From positions 1 through 64,000 of the forward strand of contig JAIXQU010000112.1 in NCBI GenBank assembly GCA_027485575.1: a stretch of 64,000 nt of DNA. The letters run 5' to 3'. The DNA is from Cytophagaceae bacterium. GTDB lineage: Bacteria; Bacteroidota; Bacteroidia; Cytophagales; Flexibacteraceae. Below, piece by piece: positions 8,608-16,529 of this stretch. The position numbers and the translations under genes are program-made. The stretch's first letter is position 1, and every line of letters starts with the position of its first letter. The notes under the pieces are model-generated. The model made no database searches. It saw only the letters and a program-made list of their open reading frames with translations, and was not told where the DNA came from.

Positions 8608-9040
8608 AATACAATGGTTTTTAACGTGGATAGCATGGCCAAAAGCTACCTTAAGAGTTTTGGCACTGATAAATAGGGTGATATTCACAAGGAAGGTCGA
8701 CCAATATGTTGAAAGGTTCAACGTATTAAGTCCAACTCCCCCGCTTCTTTAAATCATCAAATGAAATGGTTTTATCTTCTTCCAAGTGACGGGTCAAAAG
8801 TACGGGGTAGGAAATGGATTCTTGAACTAACTGGTATGCGTTTCTTACACGGATCTGTTAATCCTGGATAAACATCAAAATTCGCTATTATCGGAAAGTC
8901 CAGTTTAAAGTAATACTTGAAGTAAGCGAGATCAATACGAACCTTTAGTGATTATTGGAAATTAGCATTTGCTTCATTTTCAATAATCACCTGAATTCAG
9001 TTTACCCTCAAAATATTTATTTTGAGGTATTCTTTTTGGT
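8608..9040. other. Gene-free stretch between the transporter and the sugar operon
   Basis: No credible coding frame is seen in 8722-9040, apart from an alternative upstream extension of the transporter frame to 8721. It holds a long inverted repeat at 8948-8990 and a small hairpin CCTCAAAAT / ATTTTGAGG at 9006-9014 and 9019-9027. The hairpin lies just past the stop of the minus-strand aminotransferase gene and could act as its terminator, although its T-rich side is on the plus strand. Confidence 0.5.
8948..8990. repeat. Inverted repeat, 10-bp perfect arms extendable to 14 bp
   Basis: GTGATTATTG at 8948-8957 is the exact reverse complement of CAATAATCAC at 8981-8990. The next four bases inwards also pair (one G-T), leaving a 15-base loop. 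It is AT-rich, lies in a gene-free stretch, and has no T-tract, so it is not a classical terminator. Confidence 0.6.
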
Positions 9041-10147
9041 TTATTTAAAGAATTTAATCAGTTGATCTGACACATAATCAACCTGTGCAGGTTGAAGACC
9101 AGGATAAAGTGGAAGGCTTAGACTGCTTTTGGCCAGCTCTTCGGCCAATGGAAAATCCCCTTTTTTAAACCCATTGGGTTCATAAGCTTTTTGTAAATGC
9201 GGAGGAATCGGATAATGAATTACAGTTTTAACTCCATTATTTTCTAAGTAGGATTGCAGCTCATCTCTCCTTTCAAGGGTTCTTACCACAAACAGGTGAT
9301 ATACATGGGTTGACTTTTCTGCAATTTCCGGTAAAATCAGGTTTTCAATTCCTTTAAGATTTTTCAAATATTGAAGTGCAATTTCCTGCCGTTGTTTTGT
9401 CCACTTTTCTATGTATTTAAGTTTAACAGATAGAAGGCCAGCCTGCAATTCATCGATCCGGTTGTTATATCCTTTCTCCATATTATAGTACCGCTTTTCT
9501 GAACCATAATTTCTCCAGACTTTGCATGCAATGGCCAATTCCTCAGAATTGGTTGTAATTGCGCCTGCTTCTCCATAAGCACCAATATTTTTGGTTGGAT
9601 AGAAACTTGTGGCATTAACATGGCCAAAAGAACCCGTCATCTTGCCATTGAAAGTAGCGGAGTGCGCCTGTGCATTATCTTCGATAACAAACAGGTTATT
9701 GGCATTTGCTATTTCCATTATCTTATCCATTTCACATGCCTGCCCATAAAGGTGAACTGGCATAATGGCTTTTGTCTTTTTAGTAATGGCTTTTTCTATG
9801 CTTGAAGGTGAAATATTATAAGTGAGCACATCGGGTTCTGCAAAAACAACTTTTGCACCAGCCATTTCAACAGCAAGAGCCGTTGCTATATAGGTATTAG
9901 ATGGAACAATCACCTCATCTCCAGGTCCAATGCCTAGAACTCTCAGGCTTATATGCAAAGCATCCAAACCATTTGAAATGCCCACAGCATATTTAACCTG
10001 ATTATATTTTGCATAATCATGCTCAAAATCATGTGTCATTTTCCCTGAAACATAAAATTGAGAATCAAAGAATTTAGCAAAAACATTTTTTGATTCTTCA
10101 GCAACTAGTTGGTTTTGAGCTGAAAACGAAAGAAAAGGAACTTCCAT
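9041..10147 (-). CDS. fdtB: DegT/DnrJ/EryC1/StrS sugar aminotransferase (FdtB/QdtB type)
   Basis: PLP-dependent aminotransferase of nucleotide-sugar synthesis. From the ATG at 10147 (MEVPFLSFSAQN) the product is 368 residues. It has NTYIATALA after GDEVIVPS, the cofactor motif VIEDNAQAH with Asp157 and Gln160, and the Schiff-base Lys186 in SFYPTKNIGAYGEAG. The best match in memory is the 3-aminotransferase that converts dTDP-3-keto-6-deoxyhexose to the 3-amino sugar, and the two FdtA/QdtA-type isomerases upstream support this. A longer frame to 10201 would overlap the preceding gene and adds no family sequence. It is the last gene of the 14.3-9.0 kb operon. Whether the sugar is Fuc3N or Qui3N cannot be told. 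Confidence 0.85.
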   Translation of the reverse strand: MEVPFLSFSAQNQLVAEESKNVFAKFFDSQFYVSGKMTHDFEHDYAKYNQVKYAVGISNGLDALHISLRVLGIGPGDEVIVPSNTYIATALAVEMAGAKVVFAEPDVLTYNISPSSIEKAITKKTKAIMPVHLYGQACEMDKIMEIANANNLFVIEDNAQAHSATFNGKMTGSFGHVNATSFYPTKNIGAYGEAGAITTNSEELAIACKVWRNYGSEKRYYNMEKGYNNRIDELQAGLLSVKLKYIEKWTKQRQEIALQYLKNLKGIENLILPEIAEKSTHVYHLFVVRTLERRDELQSYLENNGVKTVIHYPIPPHLQKAYEPNGFKKGDFPLAEELAKSSLSLPLYPGLQPAQVDYVSDQLIKFFK

Positions 10148-10151
10148 AAAA

Positions 10152-10994
10152 TTAAAAAGACTTTGAAAAAATATGAGTGCAGCTACCAAGCTTGAATCCA
10201 AGCTTTTCGCAGTTATGAATAACGGCTTTGTTGGTTGTTTGGGTAGTCATAACCAAACATTTGGCATTGTTGTTTTTTGCGTAATGCAATGCCTCCAAAC
10301 ATAATAAATAATGCCAACCCTTGTTTTCAGGTAAGCAAGCGGTTAAAGGAATTCTGAATAGAGGTTCTTTTTCGAACCAGGAATCCTCCTTTAACCTTGA
10401 AAGAGCAACAAAAGAGTAGGGAACCTGGTCTAAATCAGGAACAAATACACATTCTGAAAATCCATTTACACAGTTTTCTATGTAGGTCTCCAAATAATTA
10501 TTGGCCATTCTGGTTGTAAAAAAGGGGTCTGCATGGTATCTGTCAAAATCATTTACCGCTTGAGATGCTACTTTTTTAAGATAAGGTATATCGACCTTGC
10601 TGGCTTTCCTGGAATTGTTTAATGGAGTCGGTAAATGGTCAAGCAAATGAAAATATGTCAACCGGCTTTCTACCAATGAAAAGCCCAATCCTGAAAGGAG
10701 GCCAAAACAGCCAACTGCTTCAGAAGGGACCTCAATGAATATATGTTTTGAAAGTCCGTTTTCTTCTTTGTTTATGTATTTGTTAAACCTCTCGCTATTA
10801 AACTTTTCTGGATTTAGAAACGATATTTTGGAAACATCCGCACCGAAAAATTGAGAATCCCATTCCATTTTCAGGAGTCCGAACCCGTCATTCAAATTTT
10901 CTGATTTTTTCTCAAGATTCTCTTTCCAGACTTTTAAATCGAAATTAAAAATCCTTTGGAGAAAACTTAATGGATGCCAAAATTCAAAATCCAT
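10152..10994 (-). CDS. GNAT-family N-acetyltransferase, probable amino-sugar acetyltransferase
   Basis: 280 residues. The N-terminal half is divergent. The middle has FDRYHADPFF, resembling the R-[FY]-H-x-D segment of WecD-type dTDP-fucosamine acetyltransferases. The C-terminal third is a GNAT core: LCLEALHYAKNNNAKCLVMT and TTNKAVIHNCEKLGFKLG, a typical acetyl-CoA-binding end. Its position between the cupin isomerases and the 3-aminotransferase suggests it N-acetylates the resulting dTDP-3-amino-3,6-dideoxyhexose, a job done by the hexapeptide enzymes FdtC/QdtC in other bacteria. The start ATG overlaps the preceding stop by one base (TAATG), indicating translational coupling. Confidence 0.72.
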   Translation of the reverse strand: MDFEFWHPLSFLQRIFNFDLKVWKENLEKKSENLNDGFGLLKMEWDSQFFGADVSKISFLNPEKFNSERFNKYINKEENGLSKHIFIEVPSEAVGCFGLLSGLGFSLVESRLTYFHLLDHLPTPLNNSRKASKVDIPYLKKVASQAVNDFDRYHADPFFTTRMANNYLETYIENCVNGFSECVFVPDLDQVPYSFVALSRLKEDSWFEKEPLFRIPLTACLPENKGWHYLLCLEALHYAKNNNAKCLVMTTQTTNKAVIHNCEKLGFKLGSCTHIFSKSF

Positions 10995-11410
10995 TATTTA
11001 TCAAGGCCTCTATATTGTAAAAAGCTGCTATAATCCCTGATATAGTCACTCGGATCATAAATATGAGATGCCAAAACCAAACAAACCGAGCCGGATGAAA
11101 AGTTCAGTTCTGAGGCCCAGATCGAAGGTGGAATCAATAGCCCATGATAAGGACGATTTAAGAAAACCTGCCTTTTTGAAACACCATCATCCATTTGAAC
11201 TTCAAAACTACCAGAAGCCGGAATTAAGAATTGATAGCAGTCCTTGTGTGCATGTGCCCCTCTCGATTCTCCTCCAGGGATATCGTAGAGGTAAAATATC
11301 CGCTTTACATCAAAAGGAAGATGAATGGAATTTTCTATTGGTGAAATATTACCGGCCCTGAATTGAATGACGGGCAGAGTAATAATTGAGGCTTCAAATA
11401 CGGAATACAA
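10994..11410 (-). CDS. fdtA: FdtA/QdtA-type dTDP-4-keto-6-deoxyglucose 3,4-ketoisomerase, copy 2
   Basis: 138-residue cupin with the family core IFYLYDIPGGESRGAHAHKD at about 40-59, then YQFLIPASGSFEV and the end motif SHIYDPSDYIRDYSSF (in known members Y-x-x-x-D-Y-I-R-[DN]-Y). The enzyme shifts the keto group from C4 to C3 before transamination. The only usable start is TTG at 11410: an in-frame TAA lies five codons upstream and the first internal ATG falls past the core. It is the second of two tandem paralogues and is coupled to the acetyltransferase by a one-base overlap. Confidence 0.85.
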   Translation of the reverse strand: MYSVFEASIITLPVIQFRAGNISPIENSIHLPFDVKRIFYLYDIPGGESRGAHAHKDCYQFLIPASGSFEVQMDDGVSKRQVFLNRPYHGLLIPPSIWASELNFSSGSVCLVLASHIYDPSDYIRDYSSFLQYRGLDK

Positions 11411-11414
11411 TTTG

Positions 11415-11819
11415 TTAAAAGTTTAATGTGAATTCAGAGAAATCCCGGATATAATCTTCAGGCTGAAAAAGTGTTGAAGAGGCGACCAAACAAACAGAAT
11501 TGGTTGAAAAGTTTTGCATTTGCCTCCACAATAAATTTGGAATGTACAAACCAAAATAGCTCCGGTTTAAACTAAATACTTCTTTATCACCATTTTGATA
11601 GGAAACCTCAACATCAAAACTCCCGGAAAGTGCAACAATAAATTCTTTTTGCTCCTTAAATGCATGCCCTCCTCTGGTTTCACCTCCGGGCACATCGTAA
11701 ATCAAATAGGTTCTTTTTATTGGAAATGGAATCTGGTTATCTGTCTCAAAAAACGATAAATTTCCTCTTAGATCCAGGAATTTTGGAAGATGGATAATTT
11801 GGGGCTTTTGATTAGACAT
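11415..11819 (-). CDS. fdtA: FdtA/QdtA-type dTDP-4-keto-6-deoxyglucose 3,4-ketoisomerase, copy 1
   Basis: A 134-residue cupin starting at the ATG at 11819 (MSNQKPQIIHLPKF). It carries RTYLIYDVPGGETRGGHAFK, KEFIVALSGSFDVEV, and the terminal YIRDFSEF, the same layout as the next gene. In FdtA/QdtA the HAH segment supplies catalytic histidines: copy 2 keeps GAHAHK whereas this copy has GGHAFK, so one histidine is replaced by Phe. The tandem pair could be a heteromer, or the copies could differ in product stereochemistry. The start lies inside the 3' end of the polymerase gene (8-base overlap). Confidence 0.82.
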   Translation of the reverse strand: MSNQKPQIIHLPKFLDLRGNLSFFETDNQIPFPIKRTYLIYDVPGGETRGGHAFKEQKEFIVALSGSFDVEVSYQNGDKEVFSLNRSYFGLYIPNLLWRQMQNFSTNSVCLVASSTLFQPEDYIRDFSEFTLNF

Positions 11820-13191
11820 ATTCAATTGGCTTTGATTTTTTCTGATAAAGGTTGTTTTGTAAATTCACTCTTTCGGCAGAAATTCTTGCCAGAATGTAAA
11901 GTTTCAAAAATTTATTATACCTGTTAATAAAAAATAAAACGGGCCAAAAGGTCATTCCAATAAATGCATAAATCCCGGGAAGATCTCCTCCTCTTAAAAG
12001 TGGAACAATGGAAGCGACAGTAATTCCCTTAATTAAGTGGCGGACATCAGTCTTAAATCGCAGAGAATATCGGAGAATGGCATTAATTAGAAACGCATAA
12101 ATAATAGATAAAACAACAATCCCTGTTACGCCCCCTTCTCCATAAAATGAACCGAAAATAGATTGGGAGATGCCTACAGAACCACCACCCATGTTGTCAT
12201 TAAGCCCCAATTTATTTGCATAACCACCCAGAGGTTTGTCTGGCCACATACTTCTTGGGATAGGCCGGTAAAGCACTTCCAAATGTTCTGTACCATAATG
12301 GTAATCTAAATGTTGGGGATATACCTGCAAAACCATCATAAACCCATCCAACATGGTTTGATCCTCCGTTGATTTATTCCTTTCCCAGGCAAGTGATAGC
12401 TTTTGAAGGCCAGTTAAATTACTCACATCGGTTCTTCTTTTTACCCCGGCAAGTCCAAAGGCCAATGAAACAGCAAGTCCTCCAATCAGGTATATTCTCA
12501 ATTTATACAATGGATTTTTGTCCCCCACAAACATGATACCGATGGTAATGGACCAGGAAAGAAACTGAAATCTTCCCGAGGATGTATATGTTAAAGAAGC
12601 TGCAAAAGCAATTATGGCGCCAAATAAAATCTTGACTATCAATTGGTCCTTGGCCTCATAATTCTTGAAAACAATATACATCAGGGAAATAACTCCGCCC
12701 AGACCAAACCCAATCATAACATAATATGATCCTCCCAATGCAATACCTCCACCACCCGCCAGGTAAGAATTCACAAAAGCGAGTTTAGCATAAAAACTCA
12801 CACTTCCAATCAAGGCAAATCCTATCAGAATGGTTACCTGAAATTTTGATAGAAAGCTTTTCAGAGATTGAGCATCATCTTTGAATCTTTCAGGTGCCTT
12901 TCTAAACATTGAAAATGTAAAATATGCCACTGATAAAACTGCCGTGCCCAGAAAAAAGTAATTTAATGCGACCAGGGCTATTTCATCGGTCATGCTAAAA
13001 ATATTTTTTGAATAGGCCACTCTAACCCATCTTTCAGCACCTGATGTTACCAGATTGTATCTGTTAAGACCTGAGGTGTAAAAAAAGAAAACGAACAGCC
13101 CCAGCAACTCATCGTTTTTTACAACAAACAGAACAAGAGCCAACATTGCCAGCGCCATTGTTCCTACCAAAATGTTGTCTGGAGTAAGCAC
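11812..13191 (-). CDS. Wzy-like O-antigen / oligosaccharide repeat-unit polymerase
   Basis: 459 residues with about ten to twelve hydrophobic segments covering most of the length, and one large polar loop at about 255-340 containing YRPIPRSMWPDKP. That 'RPIPRS.WP.KP' element is common in polysaccharide polymerases of the OPMA/Wzy-like group. Such proteins join lipid-linked repeat units on the outer face of the inner membrane. The start is GTG at 13191, four bases after the arginase-like gene stop. No flippase (wzx) or glycosyltransferases lie in the operon, so the rest of the pathway must be elsewhere. Confidence 0.78.
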   Translation of the reverse strand: MLTPDNILVGTMALAMLALVLFVVKNDELLGLFVFFFYTSGLNRYNLVTSGAERWVRVAYSKNIFSMTDEIALVALNYFFLGTAVLSVAYFTFSMFRKAPERFKDDAQSLKSFLSKFQVTILIGFALIGSVSFYAKLAFVNSYLAGGGGIALGGSYYVMIGFGLGGVISLMYIVFKNYEAKDQLIVKILFGAIIAFAASLTYTSSGRFQFLSWSITIGIMFVGDKNPLYKLRIYLIGGLAVSLAFGLAGVKRRTDVSNLTGLQKLSLAWERNKSTEDQTMLDGFMMVLQVYPQHLDYHYGTEHLEVLYRPIPRSMWPDKPLGGYANKLGLNDNMGGGSVGISQSIFGSFYGEGGVTGIVVLSIIYAFLINAILRYSLRFKTDVRHLIKGITVASIVPLLRGGDLPGIYAFIGMTFWPVLFFINRYNKFLKLYILARISAERVNLQNNLYQKKSKPIEYV

Positions 13192-13195
13192 TTCT

Positions 13196-14347
13196 TTAAG
13201 AGATATTTATGCTATGATTTAACCACCTGCTTGGTATCTCTCCGGAAAGACAATGAAAATAATCCTCTTCACTGCAAGGTACCTTTTCCGTTCCTGAGGT
13301 TCCCGGAACTTCCATCCACCAGTTTCCGGTAGATATACTTTTATAAAAAACGATTTCTTCTTTTGAAGTTCCTGGTATCATCACATGGTGTTTAACCACA
13401 ACATTTGGTGAAAAGGATAAATCGTCTGCCCGATGGTAAAAACCTTCAATCAAGTACCAAACCATGGTGCCAATCATAAGGCTGGTTGTTTCCCTGTAAT
13501 CAAGACCTGGATTCAACTCAAATATGCCAAAACAATTAAGTTTCGGACTGCAGCCGGCATACCATGATATCTGGCAAGCTTCTTCACCGGTTAAACCAAA
13601 TGGAAATGCAGTTGCATTTGCCGGAGCTTCACTCATTCTTACTGCTGAAAGGTCGAAAGATAAAAAGTCTGCACTTCTTATCAAAGGTTCAATGCCTTTG
13701 AATTCTTCCCTGATTTCACCCAAACGCATTTTAAAATGATGGTGCTGGTCTATTGCTGCAAGAATATTCTCATCCATTAAATAGGTTTGATATCCCAAAT
13801 GGATGTATTTAGAGATTGTTTCTTTGTGCCTTGTTAAGATTCTGCCTATGTGGTGGTTGGCCATTCCGGATTGGGTACTTGGCTCGGTATCAGATTTGCT
13901 GTCTATATTGAGCAATGTAATTTTTTTCCCAAGCTCTTCATATGCCCAGATGATAGGCAATGTATGATCGTGCGTACCTCCGATAACGATTGGTAAGGTT
14001 CCGTTTTCGAGCAAAACCCTTATGGCTTCTTTCAACCTTAAGTAGGAATCTTCAAGAGAATCTCCAGGTCTTAGGTTTCCCAAATCTACCATATTGTATT
14101 TGACATGGGAGGCCCTTAATCCATAAAATGCTCTTCTGATTGCATCGGCTCCTGAATGGGCACCTTCATTGTCTGGGTGTCCTCTTTCTTCTACCAACCC
14201 AATTATGGCTATATCTACCCCTGAAATATCAGGAAAGTGGTCTTTATAGATTTTAATTCTTTGATTAATAAAACTGAAATGCTCAAATCCCTCCCAGGTT
14301 TCTGGTGAAACCGGGTCGAAAAATAAGGATAGACTTACGTTGGCCAA
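13196..14347 (-). CDS. Arginase-fold protein of the Bacteroidota formimidoylglutamase-like group, metal site degenerate
   Basis: 383 residues with an arginase/ureohydrolase layout: GGTHDHTL at 123-130, LLNIDSKSDTEP at 145-156, and FLSFDLSAVRMSEAP at 228-242. In active enzymes the second block is D-A-H-x-D and the third S-F-D-x-D-x-x-D-P. Here His is Lys151, the second Asp is Ser234 and the last Asp is Arg237, while His126, Asp149, Asp153 and Asp232 remain. Two-manganese catalysis is therefore unlikely as written, and the database name 'formimidoylglutamase' should not be taken as function. The start is TTG at 14347, the only candidate before an upstream TAA. It heads the polysaccharide operon, with the polymerase four bases downstream. 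Confidence 0.8.
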   Translation of the reverse strand: MANVSLSLFFDPVSPETWEGFEHFSFINQRIKIYKDHFPDISGVDIAIIGLVEERGHPDNEGAHSGADAIRRAFYGLRASHVKYNMVDLGNLRPGDSLEDSYLRLKEAIRVLLENGTLPIVIGGTHDHTLPIIWAYEELGKKITLLNIDSKSDTEPSTQSGMANHHIGRILTRHKETISKYIHLGYQTYLMDENILAAIDQHHHFKMRLGEIREEFKGIEPLIRSADFLSFDLSAVRMSEAPANATAFPFGLTGEEACQISWYAGCSPKLNCFGIFELNPGLDYRETTSLMIGTMVWYLIEGFYHRADDLSFSPNVVVKHHVMIPGTSKEEIVFYKSISTGNWWMEVPGTSGTEKVPCSEEDYFHCLSGEIPSRWLNHSINIS

Positions 14348-14399
14348 TTTGATCGAAGCTGATTTATCAGCAAAGTTGATTGAAATTTATAATTTTCTA

Positions 14400-14438
14400 A
14401 TGGAAACTTTTTTTGTTTCAAAAGTTTCCATAGTTTTG
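14400..14438. promoter_or_regulatory. Palindromic operator candidate and promoter box between arginase-like gene and tetR
   Basis: ATGGAAACTTTT at 14400-14411 is the exact reverse complement of AAAAGTTTCCAT at 14420-14431, with an 8-base spacer that itself ends GTTTC. The right arm runs into TAGTTTTG at 14431-14438, matching the Bacteroidota -7 consensus TAnnTTTG and pointing towards tetR. The site lies 35 bases before the tetR start and 53 bases before the divergent arginase-like start, as expected for autoregulation by a TetR dimer that may also affect the sugar operon. Confidence 0.75.
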
Positions 14439-14472
14439 CGCCTACTTAACGTTTTTTTCATTTCATTGACCA

Positions 14473-15096
14473 TTGGAAACCAAAGAAAAAATACTTACCA
14501 AAACCGAAGAGCTTTTCATGCGATATGGCATAAAAAGCATTACAATGGATGAGGTTGCCAGGCATTGCAATATTTCCAAAAAGACCATTTACCAATATTT
14601 TCCTGACAAGGATTCCCTTGTTAAAGAAATAATGGAAGTGCACATGAAGGAAGATATTTGTTTGATAAATGCGCTGACTCAGCAAAACTGTTCTGCCTTG
14701 GAAGAGGTACTTAAAATTTCTGAGTTTATGAAAAAGGACATCGCAGAAATTCATCCCTCGGTCTTATTTGATTTGAAAAAGTACCACAGTGCCGCCTATG
14801 AGGTTTTTGAAAAACATAGAGATACGCACTTTATGGAAACTGTTGTCAAAAATCTTGAGAGGGGATTAAAGGAAGGGGTTTACCGGCAGGAGATTGATGT
14901 TCGTGTTTTTGCAAGATTAAGGGTGATTGAAATCGAAGCAATGTTTAACCTCCAGCTTTTTAAAGAAGTTGATATTGATTTATCTCTTGTCCAACTTCAT
15001 TTTATTGATCATTTCGTGAGGGGCTTAGTCACAGAAAAAGGCCTTAAGCAATGGGAAACAATCTCAGAAAATCTATTCAAAGTTATTCGTAATTAA
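14473..15096 (+). CDS. TetR/AcrR-family transcriptional repressor of the efflux operon
   Basis: 207 residues. Residues 1-50 are a TetR helix-turn-helix: EKILTKTEELFMRYGIKS, then MDEVARHCNISKKTIYQYFP. The C-terminal ligand domain is divergent, as usual, so the inducer is unknown. The start is TTG at 14473: a TGA sits two codons upstream, and the first ATG (14518) would delete helix 1 of the DNA-binding domain. It is the first gene of a four-gene efflux set (TolC, ACP-like, adaptor, RND), with tolC 22 bases downstream, and a palindrome overlaps its promoter. Repression of its own operon and release by a toxic compound is the likely mode. Confidence 0.9.
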   Translation: METKEKILTKTEELFMRYGIKSITMDEVARHCNISKKTIYQYFPDKDSLVKEIMEVHMKEDICLINALTQQNCSALEEVLKISEFMKKDIAEIHPSVLFDLKKYHSAAYEVFEKHRDTHFMETVVKNLERGLKEGVYRQEIDVRVFARLRVIEIEAMFNLQLFKEVDIDLSLVQLHFIDHFVRGLVTEKGLKQWETISENLFKVIRN

Positions 15097-15117
15097 AGAC
15101 ATCAAGAATTTTAAAGA

Positions 15118-16482
15118 ATGAAATTATTTATTTTAAGCTTACAATTATCTCTTTTCACTGTTCCAGTTTTAGTCAATGCTCAAAAAAGTTTTACTGCACA
15201 AAATGCAGTTCAGTATGCATTGGAAAACAGTCCGTTGGTAAAAAACGCAAAAATTGAAATTGAAGTTGCCAAAGCCAAGGTTTCTGAGACATTCGGAATA
15301 GGGTTGCCTCAAATTTCTGGTAATGCCTTGGTTCAAAATTATCCTGAAGTTCAAAGGTTTGTTTTGGAAAATACTGAAAACACACCCTTTTACACCAATC
15401 AATTACCAAAAGATGCTCCTGTGGCATTTGGCTTACAGCTTGCCAACAGTTTTTCAGGGTCGATAGGTTTAACCCAATTAATTTTTAATGGTTCATATAT
15501 AGTGGGTTTAAAAGCATCCAAAACATATCAGGAACTATCTGTTAAGCAATTGAAGCAGGCAAAAATCAATTTAACAGAACAGGTATTGAAAAGCTATTAT
15601 GCCATTTTGGTTAACCAGGAAAAAGCAAAATTAATTGACCTTAACCTTTCCAGACTCGACAGCACTTTTAAAGAAACAAAAGCACTATTTAAAAATGGAT
15701 TTGTGGAAAAGATTGATTTAGACCGTATTGAGGTACAACTAAACAATCTAAAATCAGAAAGGCAAAAAACAGATAGATTTCTGAAGTTATCTACCAATGT
15801 TTTGAAACTACAAATGGGAATGCCTGTAAATGAAGCCATTGAACTTATCAGTAAATTGGACTCCATAAAACCCGAAAACATAACAGCGGCAAGCCCAACC
15901 ATTGATTACAGCACTAGAATCGAGTATTCCACCTTACAAACCCAAAAAGCTTTGGCGGGTCTTGCAATCCGGAACATTAAAGCCGGATATCTTCCTACAT
16001 TGGTTGGCCTGGCAACTTTGGGCGTTAATTCTGCTGCCTCTAAATTTCAAAATTTAGGAAATTTCTCAGAAAAAAACAGGTATGCACCCTACGGTTTTAT
16101 TGGATTGAGTTTAAATGTTCCAATTTTTGATGGTTTTCAAAAGAAGTTCCAAAATCAACAAGCCAGGTTTAATCTTGAAAAACTTAACAATGGCATCAAA
16201 CAACAGGAAAATACCATTGATTTAGAGCTGAGTCAGGCAAATACAAATCTGGCAAATGCCCAAACCAATCTTGAAATTCAAAAGAGAAATCTGGATCTGG
16301 CACAAGAGGTTGTGAGAGTTTCAAAAGTTAAATACAGACAGGGAGTTGGTTCTAATCTGGAGGTAACCAATTCAGAATCTTCTTTAAAAGAATCTCAAAA
16401 CAACTACTATACAGCTCTTTATGATTTTGTGATTGCCAAAATAGATTTGGACAAAGCCCAAGGTCTATTGGTTACAGAATAA
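15118..16482 (+). CDS. TolC-family outer membrane efflux protein
   Basis: 454 residues with a Sec signal peptide (MKLFILSLQLSLFTVPVLVNA) and two OEP repeats. Each repeat has long amphipathic helices rich in Asn, Gln and Lys: AVQYALENSPLVKNAKIEIE near the N-terminus, and ANTNLANAQTNLEIQKRNLD with VVRVSKVKYRQGVGSNLEV near the C-terminus. It forms the trimeric outer membrane channel of the tripartite pump encoded downstream. The ATG at 15118 follows AAAGA. Confidence 0.93.
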   Translation: MKLFILSLQLSLFTVPVLVNAQKSFTAQNAVQYALENSPLVKNAKIEIEVAKAKVSETFGIGLPQISGNALVQNYPEVQRFVLENTENTPFYTNQLPKDAPVAFGLQLANSFSGSIGLTQLIFNGSYIVGLKASKTYQELSVKQLKQAKINLTEQVLKSYYAILVNQEKAKLIDLNLSRLDSTFKETKALFKNGFVEKIDLDRIEVQLNNLKSERQKTDRFLKLSTNVLKLQMGMPVNEAIELISKLDSIKPENITAASPTIDYSTRIEYSTLQTQKALAGLAIRNIKAGYLPTLVGLATLGVNSAASKFQNLGNFSEKNRYAPYGFIGLSLNVPIFDGFQKKFQNQQARFNLEKLNNGIKQQENTIDLELSQANTNLANAQTNLEIQKRNLDLAQEVVRVSKVKYRQGVGSNLEVTNSESSLKESQNNYYTALYDFVIAKIDLDKAQGLLVTE

Positions 16483-16529
16483 CGTCCATACAATTTACTA
16501 CCACTCATTTATAATAAACGAAAAGAAAA

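Noticed and set aside
9006-9027. Hairpin CCTCAAAAT/ATTTTGAGG as a terminator of the sugar operon
   Set aside because: The T-rich side (TATTCTTTTT) is on the plus strand, where no gene ends; on the minus strand the stem is not followed by Ts. It is noted in the gap entry only.
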